From Candidatus Stackebrandtia excrementipullorum (GTDB lineage Bacteria > Actinomycetota > Actinomycetes > Mycobacteriales > Micromonosporaceae): DNA of 64,000 nt. Below the pieces are notes generated by a model. It was not told the DNA's origin. It ran no database searches and was given only the letters and a program-made list of their open reading frames with translations. Positions within the stretch are counted from its first letter, which is position 1. The number at the start of each line of letters is the position of its first letter. The position numbers and the translations under genes are program-made. The DNA is taken from positions 124,001 to 188,000 of the forward strand of contig DXGR01000027.1 of assembly GCA_019113825.1 (NCBI GenBank), in the 5' to 3' direction. Of the stretch, positions 44,156 through 53,489 are shown in pieces.

Positions 44156-45499
44156 ATGTCAATCCAAACGAGACTGCGACTGGCCGGTCTGACCAGCGCC
44201 GGAGTATGCGCGGCCCTCGCCATCACGGCCTGCGGCGCCCCCACTGAAGACAGTGGCCTGTCCGAAGAAGAGCAGGACTGCGCCACATACGAGCAGTTCG
44301 GCGACTTCACCGAGGAACAGCCCTCGGTGTCGATCTACACCCCGATCACCGACGCCGAAGCCGACGCCTACGAAGCGGCCTGGGCGCCCTTCGTCGAATG
44401 CACCGGAATCCAGGTGAAATACGAGGGAAGCAACGACTTCGAAGCGCAGATCGAAGTCCGCGTCAGCGGCGGCGACGCTCCCGACATCGCCGTGTTCCCC
44501 CAACCCGGGCTCATGGCGCGTTACCAGGAGCAGATGATCCCGGCCTCGGCCGAACTGGAAGCTCTCGCATCCGAAGGATGGAGCGAGGACTGGCTGCAGT
44601 ACGGCACCCTCGACGGCCAGCTCTACGCTCAACCGTTGAGCGCCAACCTGAAGTCACTGGTGTGGTACTCCCCCACCCAGTTCAGCGAAAACGGCTACGA
44701 GATCCCCGAAACCTGGGACGAGCTCATCTCGCTCTCGGACACCATCGCCGACTCGGGAATGAAGCCCTGGTGCGCCGGCATCGACAGCGGTGACGCCACC
44801 GGCTGGCCGGTCACCGACTGGGTCGAGGACATGTTGCTGCGCGAATCCGGCGGCGACGTCTACGACCAGTGGGTCAACCACGAAATCCCGTTCAACGATC
44901 CCGCGATCGTCGCAGCGGTCGACAAGGCCGGTTCCATCCTCAAGAACGAGGACTACATGAACGGCGGCTACGGCGACGTCAGCTCGATGGCCGGTGTCTC
45001 CTTCGAAGAGGGCGGACTCCCGATCGCCGCCGGTGAGTGTGCCCTGCACCGCCAGGCATCGTTCTACAGCGCTCAGTGGCCGGACGAGGTCGAGGTCGGT
45101 CCCGAAGGTGACGTCTTCGCCTTCCACCTGCCGGGCAACACAGCCGACGAAACCCCGCTTTTGGGCGGCGGCGAGTTCGTCGCGGCGTTCCGCGACGCTC
45201 CCGAAGTCGACGCGTTCCGTCAGTACCTCTCCAGCGACCTGTTCGCCAACGCTCGCATGAAGACGGGCCCGTGGGCGTCGTCGCACTCCGGTGCCGACGC
45301 CGCCAACGCCACGGACCCGCTGATGGAGATGACGGTCGAACTGTTCAGCGACCCCGAGGCCGAGTTCCGCTTCGACGGTTCCGACCTCATGCCGGGTGAC
45401 ATCGGTTCGAAGGCGTTCCTCGAGGAAATGACCGAATGGATCAAGGGCAAGTCGACCGAAGACGCTCTTGACGCCGTCGAGAAGGCCTGGGAGGACTAG
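44156..45499 (+). CDS. Carbohydrate ABC transporter substrate-binding lipoprotein
   Basis: A 447-residue extracellular solute-binding protein (family 1). It has a lipoprotein signal peptide ending in the lipobox LAITACG, so Cys near residue 25 would be lipidated and the mature protein anchored outside the membrane. The body shows the usual SBP phrases (VSIYTPITDAEADAYEAAW, GDAPDIAVFPQPGLMARYQEQ). AGGA precedes the ATG at 44156; an upstream in-frame start would spoil the signal peptide. It is the first gene of a three-gene operon with two MalF/MalG-type permeases. Closeness to the trehalose genes suggests a glucoside such as trehalose or maltose as ligand, which is inference only. Confidence 0.93.
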   Translation: MSIQTRLRLAGLTSAGVCAALAITACGAPTEDSGLSEEEQDCATYEQFGDFTEEQPSVSIYTPITDAEADAYEAAWAPFVECTGIQVKYEGSNDFEAQIEVRVSGGDAPDIAVFPQPGLMARYQEQMIPASAELEALASEGWSEDWLQYGTLDGQLYAQPLSANLKSLVWYSPTQFSENGYEIPETWDELISLSDTIADSGMKPWCAGIDSGDATGWPVTDWVEDMLLRESGGDVYDQWVNHEIPFNDPAIVAAVDKAGSILKNEDYMNGGYGDVSSMAGVSFEEGGLPIAAGECALHRQASFYSAQWPDEVEVGPEGDVFAFHLPGNTADETPLLGGGEFVAAFRDAPEVDAFRQYLSSDLFANARMKTGPWASSHSGADAANATDPLMEMTVELFSDPEAEFRFDGSDLMPGDIGSKAFLEEMTEWIKGKSTEDALDAVEKAWED

Positions 45500-45513
45500 C
45501 TCAGTAACGGCGG

Positions 45514-45537
45514 GGGCCGCCGCGACGGCGGCGGCCC
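45514..45537 (+). promoter_or_regulatory. Intercistronic hairpin after the binding-protein gene
   Basis: GGGCCGCCGC (45514-45523) and GCGGCGGCCC (45528-45537) form a 10-bp GC-rich stem with a GACG loop and no long T-run. Such elements commonly stabilise the binding-protein part of the mRNA or attenuate the permease genes. Confidence 0.65.
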
Positions 45538-45558
45538 TTGCCGTTGTGGGAGAAGACA

Positions 45559-46542
45559 ATGACATTCGATTTTCTTGACCAACTCCCCAAGTTCGGTGTC
45601 CTCGGGATCGGCCTGGTCGCGTTCCTGGTCGTGGTGATGGGTGTCCTTTATGTAGGAAACATCGTCCCCCACCGGCCCAAGAGCCTCATTGCGGGAATGG
45701 TCTTCTTGATACCGACCTTGATCCTGGTCGGTATCGGGCTCATCGTTCCCGCCATCCGCACCACGATCCTCTCGTTCGGTGACAGAACCGGTGAGGGTTT
45801 CGTGGGCCTGGCCAACTACGTGTGGATCTTCACCGACTCCGACATGTTGACGGTCGTCCGCAACAGCGCCATCTGGGTGGTCCTCACGCCGCTGTTGGCC
45901 ACCGCGGTCGGGCTGGTGTATGCCACCATCATCGATCGTTCCAAGTTCGAAAAGCTCGCCAAGACTTTGGTCTTTCTGCCGATGGCGATCTCCTTCGTCG
46001 GTGCGGCGATCATCTGGAAGTTCGTCTACGACTACAAGCAGATCGGTAACCAGATCGGTCTGCTCAACCAGATCATGGTTTGGGTGTTCGGCGAAGGCGC
46101 GACCCAACACTGGCTGGCCATGCCGTTTTGGAACAACCTGTTCCTTATCGCGGTGATGGTGTGGATCCAAGCCGGTTTCGCGACCGTCGTGTTGTCGGCG
46201 GCCATCAAGGGCGTTCCCTCCGAAATCATCGAGGCAGCCCGACTGGACGGCGTCAACGCCTGGCAGATGTTTTGGAAGGTGACCGTTCCGTCGATCCGTC
46301 CGGCCATCGTGGTCGTCATCGTCACGATGTCCATAGCGGCGTTGAAGCTGTTCGACATCGTCCGAACGATGACCGGCGGCGCCGACGGAACCAGTGTGCT
46401 GGCGTACGAGATGTACGCCCAGTCCTTCCCCGGTCAACAAACAGGCCGAGGAGCGGCCCTGGCCGTCGTACTGTTCGCCCTGGTCATCCCGATCATCATC
46501 TACCAAGTCCGTAACCTGCGGCAGCGCAAAGAGGTCCGATGA
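45559..46542 (+). CDS. Sugar ABC transporter permease, MalF/UgpA type
   Basis: A 327-residue permease with about eight membrane helices and the EAA loop (EIIEAARLDGVNAWQMFWKVTVP) that contacts the ATPase. The ATG at 45559 is preceded by GGGAG and is better than the in-frame start at 45538, which lies in the hairpin. It forms a heterodimer with the next gene product, with which it overlaps by ATGA. No ATPase gene is present in the operon, as is common in actinomycetes where a shared MsiK-type ATPase drives several sugar importers. Confidence 0.92.
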   Translation: MTFDFLDQLPKFGVLGIGLVAFLVVVMGVLYVGNIVPHRPKSLIAGMVFLIPTLILVGIGLIVPAIRTTILSFGDRTGEGFVGLANYVWIFTDSDMLTVVRNSAIWVVLTPLLATAVGLVYATIIDRSKFEKLAKTLVFLPMAISFVGAAIIWKFVYDYKQIGNQIGLLNQIMVWVFGEGATQHWLAMPFWNNLFLIAVMVWIQAGFATVVLSAAIKGVPSEIIEAARLDGVNAWQMFWKVTVPSIRPAIVVVIVTMSIAALKLFDIVRTMTGGADGTSVLAYEMYAQSFPGQQTGRGAALAVVLFALVIPIIIYQVRNLRQRKEVR

Positions 46543-47465
46543 GTACGAAAGTAGAACCCGTCGTATTGGCCCAGCGCGCCAGAAAGCGGTTCTCCCGGCC
46601 GTGGGCCAGCTTGACCGCGATCATCATCGCGGTCCTGTGGACCACGCCGACCTTCGGGCTGCTGCTGTCATCGTTCAGGCCGGAAAAGGAAATCAAAACG
46701 ACCGGTTGGTGGACATTCTTCTCCAACCCCGAATTCACGCTGAACAACTACAACGAGGTGTTGTACGGCAGCGCTTCCAGTGGACGTCTGGCCTCGGCCT
46801 TCATCAACTCCCTCGTCATCACGATTCCTTCGGTCCTGTTCCCGATCGCGTTCGCCGCGTTGGCCGCCTACGCGTTGTCGTGGGTGGAGTTCCGGGGCCG
46901 GGATTGGCTGTTCGTCGGCATCTTCGCGTTGCAGGTGGTTCCGCTTCAGATGGCGTTGGTGCCTCTGCTGAGCTTCTTCTCGCAGGGCGTGGACGTCGCA
47001 GGCTTCACCTTGTTGCCCGCGTGGAATCTGGACGGAGAGTGGAAGTTCATTCAAGTGTGGTTCGCCCACACTGCATTCGGGCTGCCGTTGGCCGTCTTCC
47101 TACTGCACAATTTCATGTCCGAACTGCCGGGGTCGGTCATCGAATCCGCTCGCGTCGACGGCGCCAGTCACGGTGCGATCTTCCGCAAGATCGTCCTGCC
47201 GTTGATCACTCCGGCATTGGCGTCCCTGGCGATCTTCCAGTTTCTTTGGGTCTGGAACGATCTCCTGGTCGCGCTGGTGTTCGCCTCCGGACCCGAGACC
47301 AGTCCCCTGACCGCGCGTCTGGCGGACATGGCAGGAAGCCGTGGCAACGAATGGCAGCGGTTGACCGCCGGTGCCTTCATCTCGATTATCGTTCCGGTGG
47401 CCGTGTTCCTCGGCCTTCAGCGTTACTTTGTCCGCGGTCTGCTCGCAGGTGGCGTCAAGGGCTGA
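46539..47465 (+). CDS. Sugar ABC transporter permease, MalG/UgpE type
   Basis: A 308-residue permease with six predicted helices and an EAA-type loop (VIESARVDGASHGAIFRKIVLP). It partners the MalF-type protein encoded immediately upstream (4-nt ATGA overlap). The operon ends at the hairpin at 47478. No frameshift or other abnormality is seen. Substrate specificity is unknown; a trehalose or maltose-type oligosaccharide is a reasonable guess from the neighbours. Confidence 0.92.
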   Translation: MSTKVEPVVLAQRARKRFSRPWASLTAIIIAVLWTTPTFGLLLSSFRPEKEIKTTGWWTFFSNPEFTLNNYNEVLYGSASSGRLASAFINSLVITIPSVLFPIAFAALAAYALSWVEFRGRDWLFVGIFALQVVPLQMALVPLLSFFSQGVDVAGFTLLPAWNLDGEWKFIQVWFAHTAFGLPLAVFLLHNFMSELPGSVIESARVDGASHGAIFRKIVLPLITPALASLAIFQFLWVWNDLLVALVFASGPETSPLTARLADMAGSRGNEWQRLTAGAFISIIVPVAVFLGLQRYFVRGLLAGGVKG

Positions 47466-47477
47466 TCGTCCGTAACG

Positions 47478-47519
47478 GAACCGGGGTCGAAGCGCAGGCT
47501 TCGGCCCCGGTTCGTTTTC
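47478..47519 (+). terminator. Terminator after the sugar transporter operon
   Basis: A 16-bp stem with one T-G wobble pairs GAACCGGGGTCGAAGC (47478-47493) with GCTTCGGCCCCGGTTC (47498-47513). It is followed by GTTTTC and lies 13 bp past the stop codon. Confidence 0.82.
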
Positions 47520-47618
47520 GTCGACGGCGGCCGACCCGACACACGGTACGGTTCGGAACCTCGAACGCCGCCCACCCGAAGCCGCCACCGGCGAGCCATT
47601 TTAGGCAAGTCGGCCTAC

Positions 47619-49811
47619 GTGAGGGTGACCGTTGCCTTACCGTCGATAGTCATGGGGTGGAAGGCGATCGCGCACATCGACCGTGAACGTGTCAAGACGG
47701 CGGCCACCGGCCTACGGTCTTTGATGAAAGCCGGAGTATTGGCTGGTCTACTGGTGGCGCTCATGCTGTTTCCGCTGGTGGCGATGGGCGGGCTGTCGGC
47801 CAAGGCGGGGATGGACGCCATAGACCGGCTGTCACTGGAATTGGGAGAGTCGACCCCGCCGCAGACCACCTACGTCTACGCCGCCGACGGCACCACCTTG
47901 ATCTCCCAGTTCTTCGACGAGTTCCGTAGAAACATCCCGTTGGAGGAAGTCGCCCCGATCATGCAGAAGGCGGTGATCTCGGCGGAGGACTCCAGGTTCT
48001 ACGATCACAACGGCGTCGACCTCAAGGGCATCGTCCGGGCGGCGGCCGCCAACCGGCAAAGCGGGGAAGTCGAACAGGGCGCCTCCACCTTGACGATGCA
48101 GTATGTCCGAGGTGCGCTGCGGCTCAACGCCGACAGTTCCGAAGAGGTCCTTGCCGTGACCGAGCAGACCGCGCCCCGAAAGATTCGCGAGATACGGCTG
48201 GCGATGGCCACCGAGGAGCAGCTGAGCAAGGACGAAATCCTGGAACGCTACCTCAATCAAGTCTATTTTGGGCATAGGGCGTACGGTATTTACGCCGCTT
48301 CATTCGTCTACTTCTCGAAATCACCCGGTGAGTTGTCTCTCGCCGAGGCCGCAACTCTGGCCGGGCTCATCCAGGCACCGTCGGCCTACGACCCGACCGT
48401 GTCCGACCAAACGATGGCCACCGACCGCCGTAACTGGGTCATCGACCGCATGGCGACATTGGGGTACGTCACCCAACGTCAAGCCGACGAAACCAAAGCC
48501 GAACCTCTGGAGCTCAATCTGTCCCAGCCGTCCAACTCGTGCATGGACATGTCGAAGAAGTCGGCAAAGTACGGGTTCTTCTGCGACTTCGTCCGCCACT
48601 GGTGGCGCTCACAGCCGCAATTCGGCGAAACGCCTCGGGAACGTGAGCACGACCTCCGGCGCGGCGGCTACACCATCATCACGTCGATCGAGCCGAATCT
48701 TCAGGAGAAGGTGCACAAACGAGTCGTCGACACCCAAAGCAACAACAGTCGTTTCGCCCACGGAGCCGTCGCCGTAGAGGCCGGCACCGGGCGCATCAAG
48801 GCCATGGCCGTGAACCGTAAGTTCGACATCGATCAGTCGGACAACGGGGCTCATTCACATCCGGCCGCCAACGCCAAGGGGATGAAGGGCAACTATCCCA
48901 ACACCGTCAACGCGTTGTTGGGGGGTGGTGACATGGCGGGCTACCAAGCCGGTTCGACGTTTAAGCTGTTCACGATGCTTGCGGCGTTGGAGGAGGGCAT
49001 GCCGCTCAACACCAAGATCTACTCTCCCCATCGAGTGTCTACACAGTATCCGGTCGGTTCGGGGCCCGCCTCGTGCGGCGGTGTCTGGTGTCCGTCCAAC
49101 GCCAGTAAATCGATGACCGGGACGCAGACCATGTGGACGGGTTTCGGCAAATCGGTGAACACCTACTTCGCGCAGCTGATTCAACGCGTCGGAGCGGACA
49201 AGGCCGTTCACATGGCCGAACGACTGGGCCTTCACTGGCGTAGCGACACCGACGCGTACTTCGCCGACCCATCACGATCGGCGGGCTGGGGCGCCTTCAC
49301 CTTGGGCGTCGCCGACACCACACCCATGGAAATGGCCGGTGCCTATGCGACCGTGGCCGCGGACGGCATCTACTGTGAGCCCACTCCGGTGCTCAAAGCC
49401 ATCGACCAGGACGGAAACGACGTCCCCGAGGCCGCACCGAATTGCCACCGTGAACTGGACAAAGAAGTGGCCCGCGCCGCCACCGATGCAGCATTGTGTG
49501 TAACCGGTGCCGGCGCTAAGAAGGGCAGCTGCGGCAGCTGGAGTACCGCGGACGGCTTCTCAAGCAGTGTGGGGCGCCAAGCCGCCGGCAAGACCGGTAC
49601 CACCGACTCGACGCGGGCAGCCTGGTTCGTGGGTTACACGCCGGAACTGGCGGTGGCGTCGTTCATCGCCGATCCCGACAACCCGTTCAACGCCGTCGGC
49701 GACGGCAACGCACAAAAACCCATCGACACGTCCGCGATGACCTTGAAAGAGGCGCTGAAGGGAGAGCCGAAACAGACGTTCACGCCTCCCAAAGGCGACG
49801 TCGTCCGGTGA
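47619..49811 (+). CDS. Class A penicillin-binding protein (transglycosylase/transpeptidase)
   Basis: A 730-residue bifunctional peptidoglycan synthase. It has a short cytoplasmic tail and a TM helix (AGVLAGLLVALMLFPLVAMGG, near 37-58). The GT51 domain includes ISAEDSRFYDHNGVD (catalytic Glu in EDSRFYDHNG), GASTLTMQYVR and QVYFGHRAYGIYAAS. The transpeptidase domain has the SxxK motif in AGSTFKLF, SxN in KSVNTYF and KTG in AGKTGTTDS. The GTG at 47619 opens the frame; ATG 47652 is a likely alternative start (719 residues), as neither has a clear ribosome site. The 3' end overlaps the convergent CobB-like gene by 32 bp. It acts at the outer face of the membrane. Confidence 0.93.
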   Translation: MRVTVALPSIVMGWKAIAHIDRERVKTAATGLRSLMKAGVLAGLLVALMLFPLVAMGGLSAKAGMDAIDRLSLELGESTPPQTTYVYAADGTTLISQFFDEFRRNIPLEEVAPIMQKAVISAEDSRFYDHNGVDLKGIVRAAAANRQSGEVEQGASTLTMQYVRGALRLNADSSEEVLAVTEQTAPRKIREIRLAMATEEQLSKDEILERYLNQVYFGHRAYGIYAASFVYFSKSPGELSLAEAATLAGLIQAPSAYDPTVSDQTMATDRRNWVIDRMATLGYVTQRQADETKAEPLELNLSQPSNSCMDMSKKSAKYGFFCDFVRHWWRSQPQFGETPREREHDLRRGGYTIITSIEPNLQEKVHKRVVDTQSNNSRFAHGAVAVEAGTGRIKAMAVNRKFDIDQSDNGAHSHPAANAKGMKGNYPNTVNALLGGGDMAGYQAGSTFKLFTMLAALEEGMPLNTKIYSPHRVSTQYPVGSGPASCGGVWCPSNASKSMTGTQTMWTGFGKSVNTYFAQLIQRVGADKAVHMAERLGLHWRSDTDAYFADPSRSAGWGAFTLGVADTTPMEMAGAYATVAADGIYCEPTPVLKAIDQDGNDVPEAAPNCHRELDKEVARAATDAALCVTGAGAKKGSCGSWSTADGFSSSVGRQAAGKTGTTDSTRAAWFVGYTPELAVASFIADPDNPFNAVGDGNAQKPIDTSAMTLKEALKGEPKQTFTPPKGDVVR

Positions 49812-51183
49812 GTAACCTCTTCTTCGCCCAGTCGACCCGAGACACGATACGACCGGCCATCCGTGGATGCCGGGCCCAGTGAAGGTTGAGGTACGAGGCG
49901 TGCAGGTTACCTTGGATGTACCCCTCCGCACGCCCGTTCGGCCACTCCCACGCTGCGGTTTCGCCTGCGCGAGGTGACACCAGGGTGCGGTGGTTTTTGT
50001 GTCCGGTGACCTGAAGGCCCGCCGGACACAGCACACTGTTGGCGCAGGCGGTGGCCGGTCGGTAGCCGAAAACCGTTTGGTCGATGCTTCGAGCGGCGGC
50101 CGGAACGACACCGGTCATGGGCCTGCCGTCCAGTTCGTCGGTCAACCACGTGAACCCGCTGGATTCGGCGACCACGGGCGCCCCCTCGCCGATCAACTCC
50201 GTCACCTGCCGGCCGAGTTCGACGTTGCTGGACAGTTCCTCGACATACCACTCGGGGAAACCACCACCGAATACAAGCGCCTCGGTCCCCTCGGGCAGCT
50301 GTTCATCGCGCAACGGGTCCACCACCGCCACCTGCGCCCCCGCCGCCTGCAGCAGTTCCACGTTCTCCGCGTACGAGTAGGTGAAGAAGCTTCCACCCGC
50401 CACGGCGACAACGGGCGCGTCATCGCTTTTCACAGCTCCGGCTTCCGCCAAGGAGCCCTCCGGAGTCCAGTTGGACTCGGACAGCCGTGGCGACGACCGC
50501 GCGATGGACAGCAGGCGATCCAGGTCGACCTGATCCAACATGGTCTCGCCCAGTCGACGAATGGATCGCACCGCATCCATACTGCGATCGGCCACCGGCA
50601 CAAGTCCGTGATGCTCGGCCGGCAGCGGGGTCAGATCGTTGCGGCGGATCGCGCCCAACACCGGGACGTCCACATCCTCCATCGACTCCCTCAGGATCGC
50701 CTCGTGTCGGTCTGAGCCGACGTTGGTGAATATGACACCGCCCAGCCACAACAACTCGTCATAACTGCGAAACCCGTGGACCAGTGCGGCGACCGACTGG
50801 CCGCTGGAACCGGCGTCGACGACAAGGACAACCGGGGCGCGCAGGGATTGCGCCACATACGCGGTGCTGTGAGACCGGCGGTGCTGCGCCGTGCTGTCGA
50901 AGACCCCGAGGTTGCCCTCCACGATCGCGATGTCGGTTCCGGCGCTACCGTGTGCAAACAGATCAAGAACCAGACTCGGACTCGTCAGACGCGAATCAAG
51001 GTTCCGCCCCACACGACCGCAGGCCATACCAAGGTAACCGGCATCAACGTAGTCGGGACCGATCTTGAACCCGCAGGCGCGAAGACCACGAGCCGTGAAC
51101 GCGGCCAACAAGCCCACCGACACCATGGTCTTGCCCTGGCCCGACGAAGGAGCGGAGATCACAAGTCTGGGCACGTCGGTCAT
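49780..51183 (-). CDS. CobB/CbiA-like cobyrinate a,c-diamide synthase with altered glutaminase site
   Basis: A 467-residue protein with the family layout: an N-terminal dethiobiotin-synthetase-like ATPase (PRLVISAPSSGQGKTMVS P-loop, KIGPDYVDAGYL) and a C-terminal class I glutaminase-like domain (VFGGGFPEWYVEEL; HASYLNLHWARHP with the expected His). In the family the amide donor site reads AECGG or AECAG. Here it reads VVAESSGFTWL (codons TCC AGC), so the nucleophilic Cys is Ser. It would therefore be expected to depend on free ammonia, or to have another role. A single ATPase/amidotransferase gene without other cobalamin genes nearby adds to the doubt about function. Confidence 0.85.
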   Translation of the reverse strand: MTDVPRLVISAPSSGQGKTMVSVGLLAAFTARGLRACGFKIGPDYVDAGYLGMACGRVGRNLDSRLTSPSLVLDLFAHGSAGTDIAIVEGNLGVFDSTAQHRRSHSTAYVAQSLRAPVVLVVDAGSSGQSVAALVHGFRSYDELLWLGGVIFTNVGSDRHEAILRESMEDVDVPVLGAIRRNDLTPLPAEHHGLVPVADRSMDAVRSIRRLGETMLDQVDLDRLLSIARSSPRLSESNWTPEGSLAEAGAVKSDDAPVVAVAGGSFFTYSYAENVELLQAAGAQVAVVDPLRDEQLPEGTEALVFGGGFPEWYVEELSSNVELGRQVTELIGEGAPVVAESSGFTWLTDELDGRPMTGVVPAAARSIDQTVFGYRPATACANSVLCPAGLQVTGHKNHRTLVSPRAGETAAWEWPNGRAEGYIQGNLHASYLNLHWARHPRMAGRIVSRVDWAKKRLLTGRRRLWEA

Positions 51184-51236
51184 GGCAGGGTCCTCGGGTG
51201 ACGGTGGGTGAACAACCTTGAGCGGGCATGAACAGG

Positions 51237-52025
51237 TTAGCCGCGGAGTGCAACCTCATCGGCCGCGACGACCACGTCCCGAGAGGCCCTGTCAGCAGGT
51301 TTGGCTTCCCGTCGCGCGAGCATGACGACGCCGATCGGAATCATCAATGCGAACATCCACCACTGATAGGCGTAGGCGAAGTTCTGCCACGAGCGTTCGT
51401 GAATCACCGGCATCGCGGAGAATCCCTCGGCCGGGTCAAGCTCCATGATGTAACCACCGACCAGGTCGTAGTCGACGATGTCGGCGATCTGTTCGGTGTT
51501 CACGGTTCGTGCCTGATGGGTCCCCTCCACCTGGTTGAATCCGCTCACAGCCGATTCCGAAGCACGAACCCGACCGGTCACCTCGATCTCGCCGGTCGGA
51601 GCCCCGGGCACCTCCGGCGGTGTACCCGCTCCTTCCCCAGAGGCGGGAACCCAGCCTCGGTTCACCAGCACCGCTGTTCCGTCACCCATGACCAACGGGG
51701 TGATCACCTCGAATCCGGCGCGCGCCTCATGCGAGCGGTTCCGAATCAGGACCTCGCCGGCGGGGTCATATCGACCGACAACCGTCACGAGTGACCAGAC
51801 CTGCTCCTCGGAAGGGTCCTCGCCAACGGCCATGACGGTCTCAATCGCCGCCGGTTTCATGTCGGTGGTTTGAGAAATCCGCTCGTTCGTAGCTGCTCGA
51901 TGCTCGTACCGGTCGTGTTGCCACATGCCCAGCCACACACAGGTGGCGACCAGGACCAGCGCCAACGCGACTACGCCGAGCCATCGCCATGAAATGAGAA
52001 ACCGGTATCGAGACACCACGATCAC
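51237..52025 (-). CDS. SURF1 family protein
   Basis: A 262-residue protein with two membrane helices, one near the N-terminus (WLGVVALALVLVATCVWLGMWQ) and one near the C-terminus (YAYQWWMFALMIPIGVVML), flanking an extracytoplasmic domain. The WLGMWQHDRYEHR after the first helix and VNRGWVPA in the middle are SURF1 signatures. SURF1 proteins assist assembly of the heme a3-CuB centre of aa3-type cytochrome c oxidase. The GTG at 52025 is used; a second GTG three codons later is possible. It lies 53 bp downstream of nothing co-directional except the CobB-like gene further left. Confidence 0.9.
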   Translation of the reverse strand: MIVVSRYRFLISWRWLGVVALALVLVATCVWLGMWQHDRYEHRAATNERISQTTDMKPAAIETVMAVGEDPSEEQVWSLVTVVGRYDPAGEVLIRNRSHEARAGFEVITPLVMGDGTAVLVNRGWVPASGEGAGTPPEVPGAPTGEIEVTGRVRASESAVSGFNQVEGTHQARTVNTEQIADIVDYDLVGGYIMELDPAEGFSAMPVIHERSWQNFAYAYQWWMFALMIPIGVVMLARREAKPADRASRDVVVAADEVALRG

Positions 52026-52124
52026 AGTCTAGGAAAGCTCACCGGACCGATTGATCCGCGGGCACGGTACGCGTAAGAGGTCACGTTGCCGGACACGCGC
52101 GGTGAGGCGATTACGATAGCTGCC

Positions 52125-53489
52125 ATGACTGATCTTCGTGCAGCGGTGGACGCCGTCATGCCCGGCGTCCGCAGTGACCTGGAACGCCTTGTGAACATCC
52201 CGTCGATCGCCTTTGACGGATTCGACCACTCACACGTGGTGGCCAGCGCCAACGCCGTGGCCGAGTTGCTGACCGAAGCGGGGCTGCCCGATGTGCGTAT
52301 CGTGACCGCGAAAGGCCCGTCGGGGAAAACCGGACAACCGGCCGTCATCGGACGTAAGCCCGCGCCGCCGGGTGCCCCTACCGTGCTGCTGTACGCGCAT
52401 CACGATGTGCAGCCCGTCGGTGACCTGGCCAATTGGGATCAGGACGATCCGTTTCAACCGGTCGAGCGCGACGGTCGCCTCTACGGAAGAGGCACCGCCG
52501 ACGACAAGGCGGGGATCATGGCTCACGTGGCCGCACTGCGCGCATTCGGTGACGACCTTCCGGTGGGGGTCACCGTATTCGTCGAAGGCGAGGAGGAGTT
52601 CGGGTCGGACTCGCTGGAGACGATTATCGAGGAGAACCGCGACGCGCTGGCCGCCGACGTCATCGTGATCGCCGACTCCGGGAACTGGGACATCGGTACG
52701 CCGGGTTTGACCACCTCGCTTCGCGGACTCGTCAACGCCTATGTCACGGTGAGCACCCTGAACCAGGCCGTCCACTCCGGCATGTTCGGTGGCCCCGTAC
52801 CGGACGCGTTGACGGCCCTGTGCAGGCTATTGGGGACACTTCACGACGACAACGGTGATGTGGCGGTCGATGGACTGCTCAAGGGAGTGGCTGCGCCGTT
52901 GGAGATGCCGGAGGAACGGCTGCGCCAAGAGTCGGGGATGTTGGAGGGTGTCGAGTTCATCGGCTCCGGTCGCCTCGTGGAACGGCTGTGGACCAAACCG
53001 ACCGCCACCGTATTGGGCATCGACGCTCCTGCGGCCACCGAGGCGGCGAACGCGCTCCAGCCGTCCGCCCGCGCCAAGATAAGCGTTCGTCTGGCTCCCG
53101 GGGACAACGACATGGCCGCATTCGAGGCACTGAAGCGTCACCTGGAGGCCCACGTACCGTGGGGTGCACAGCTTGAGGTCACATTGGATCAGGGCGGCAA
53201 CCCCTGCGTCATCGACGCTTCCGGTCCGGCGTTCGATGCTGCGCGAGCTGCGTTCACCGAAGCCTGGGACGGCACCTCTCCCGTCGATATGGGCGTGGGC
53301 GGCTCTATTCCGTTTATTGCGACGTTTCAGGAGATGTTCCCGCAGGCGGCCATTTTGGTCACCGGGGTTGAAGATCCCGACGCCCGGGCGCACGGCCCGA
53401 ACGAAAGCCTTCATCTTGAAGAGTTCCGTCGTATCTGCCACGCCGAAGCATTGTTGCTCCGCAACGTGGCCAACGCGTTGAAGCGGTAA
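52125..53489 (+). CDS. M20 family dipeptidase
   Basis: A 454-residue metallopeptidase of the M20 (ArgE/DapE/CPG2) family that removes amino acids from dipeptides or related amides. Metal and catalytic residues are visible: LYAHHDVQPVG, the bridging Asp in GRGTADDKAGI and the Glu pair in VEGEEEFGSDS; a C-terminal His lies in RAHGPNESLHLEEF. The dimerisation domain sits between about residues 200 and 340. ATG 52125 is chosen because the frame upstream shows no family homology. Its 3' half is covered on the opposite strand by the extended frame of the kinase-like gene. Confidence 0.92.
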   Translation: MTDLRAAVDAVMPGVRSDLERLVNIPSIAFDGFDHSHVVASANAVAELLTEAGLPDVRIVTAKGPSGKTGQPAVIGRKPAPPGAPTVLLYAHHDVQPVGDLANWDQDDPFQPVERDGRLYGRGTADDKAGIMAHVAALRAFGDDLPVGVTVFVEGEEEFGSDSLETIIEENRDALAADVIVIADSGNWDIGTPGLTTSLRGLVNAYVTVSTLNQAVHSGMFGGPVPDALTALCRLLGTLHDDNGDVAVDGLLKGVAAPLEMPEERLRQESGMLEGVEFIGSGRLVERLWTKPTATVLGIDAPAATEAANALQPSARAKISVRLAPGDNDMAAFEALKRHLEAHVPWGAQLEVTLDQGGNPCVIDASGPAFDAARAAFTEAWDGTSPVDMGVGGSIPFIATFQEMFPQAAILVTGVEDPDARAHGPNESLHLEEFRRICHAEALLLRNVANALKR

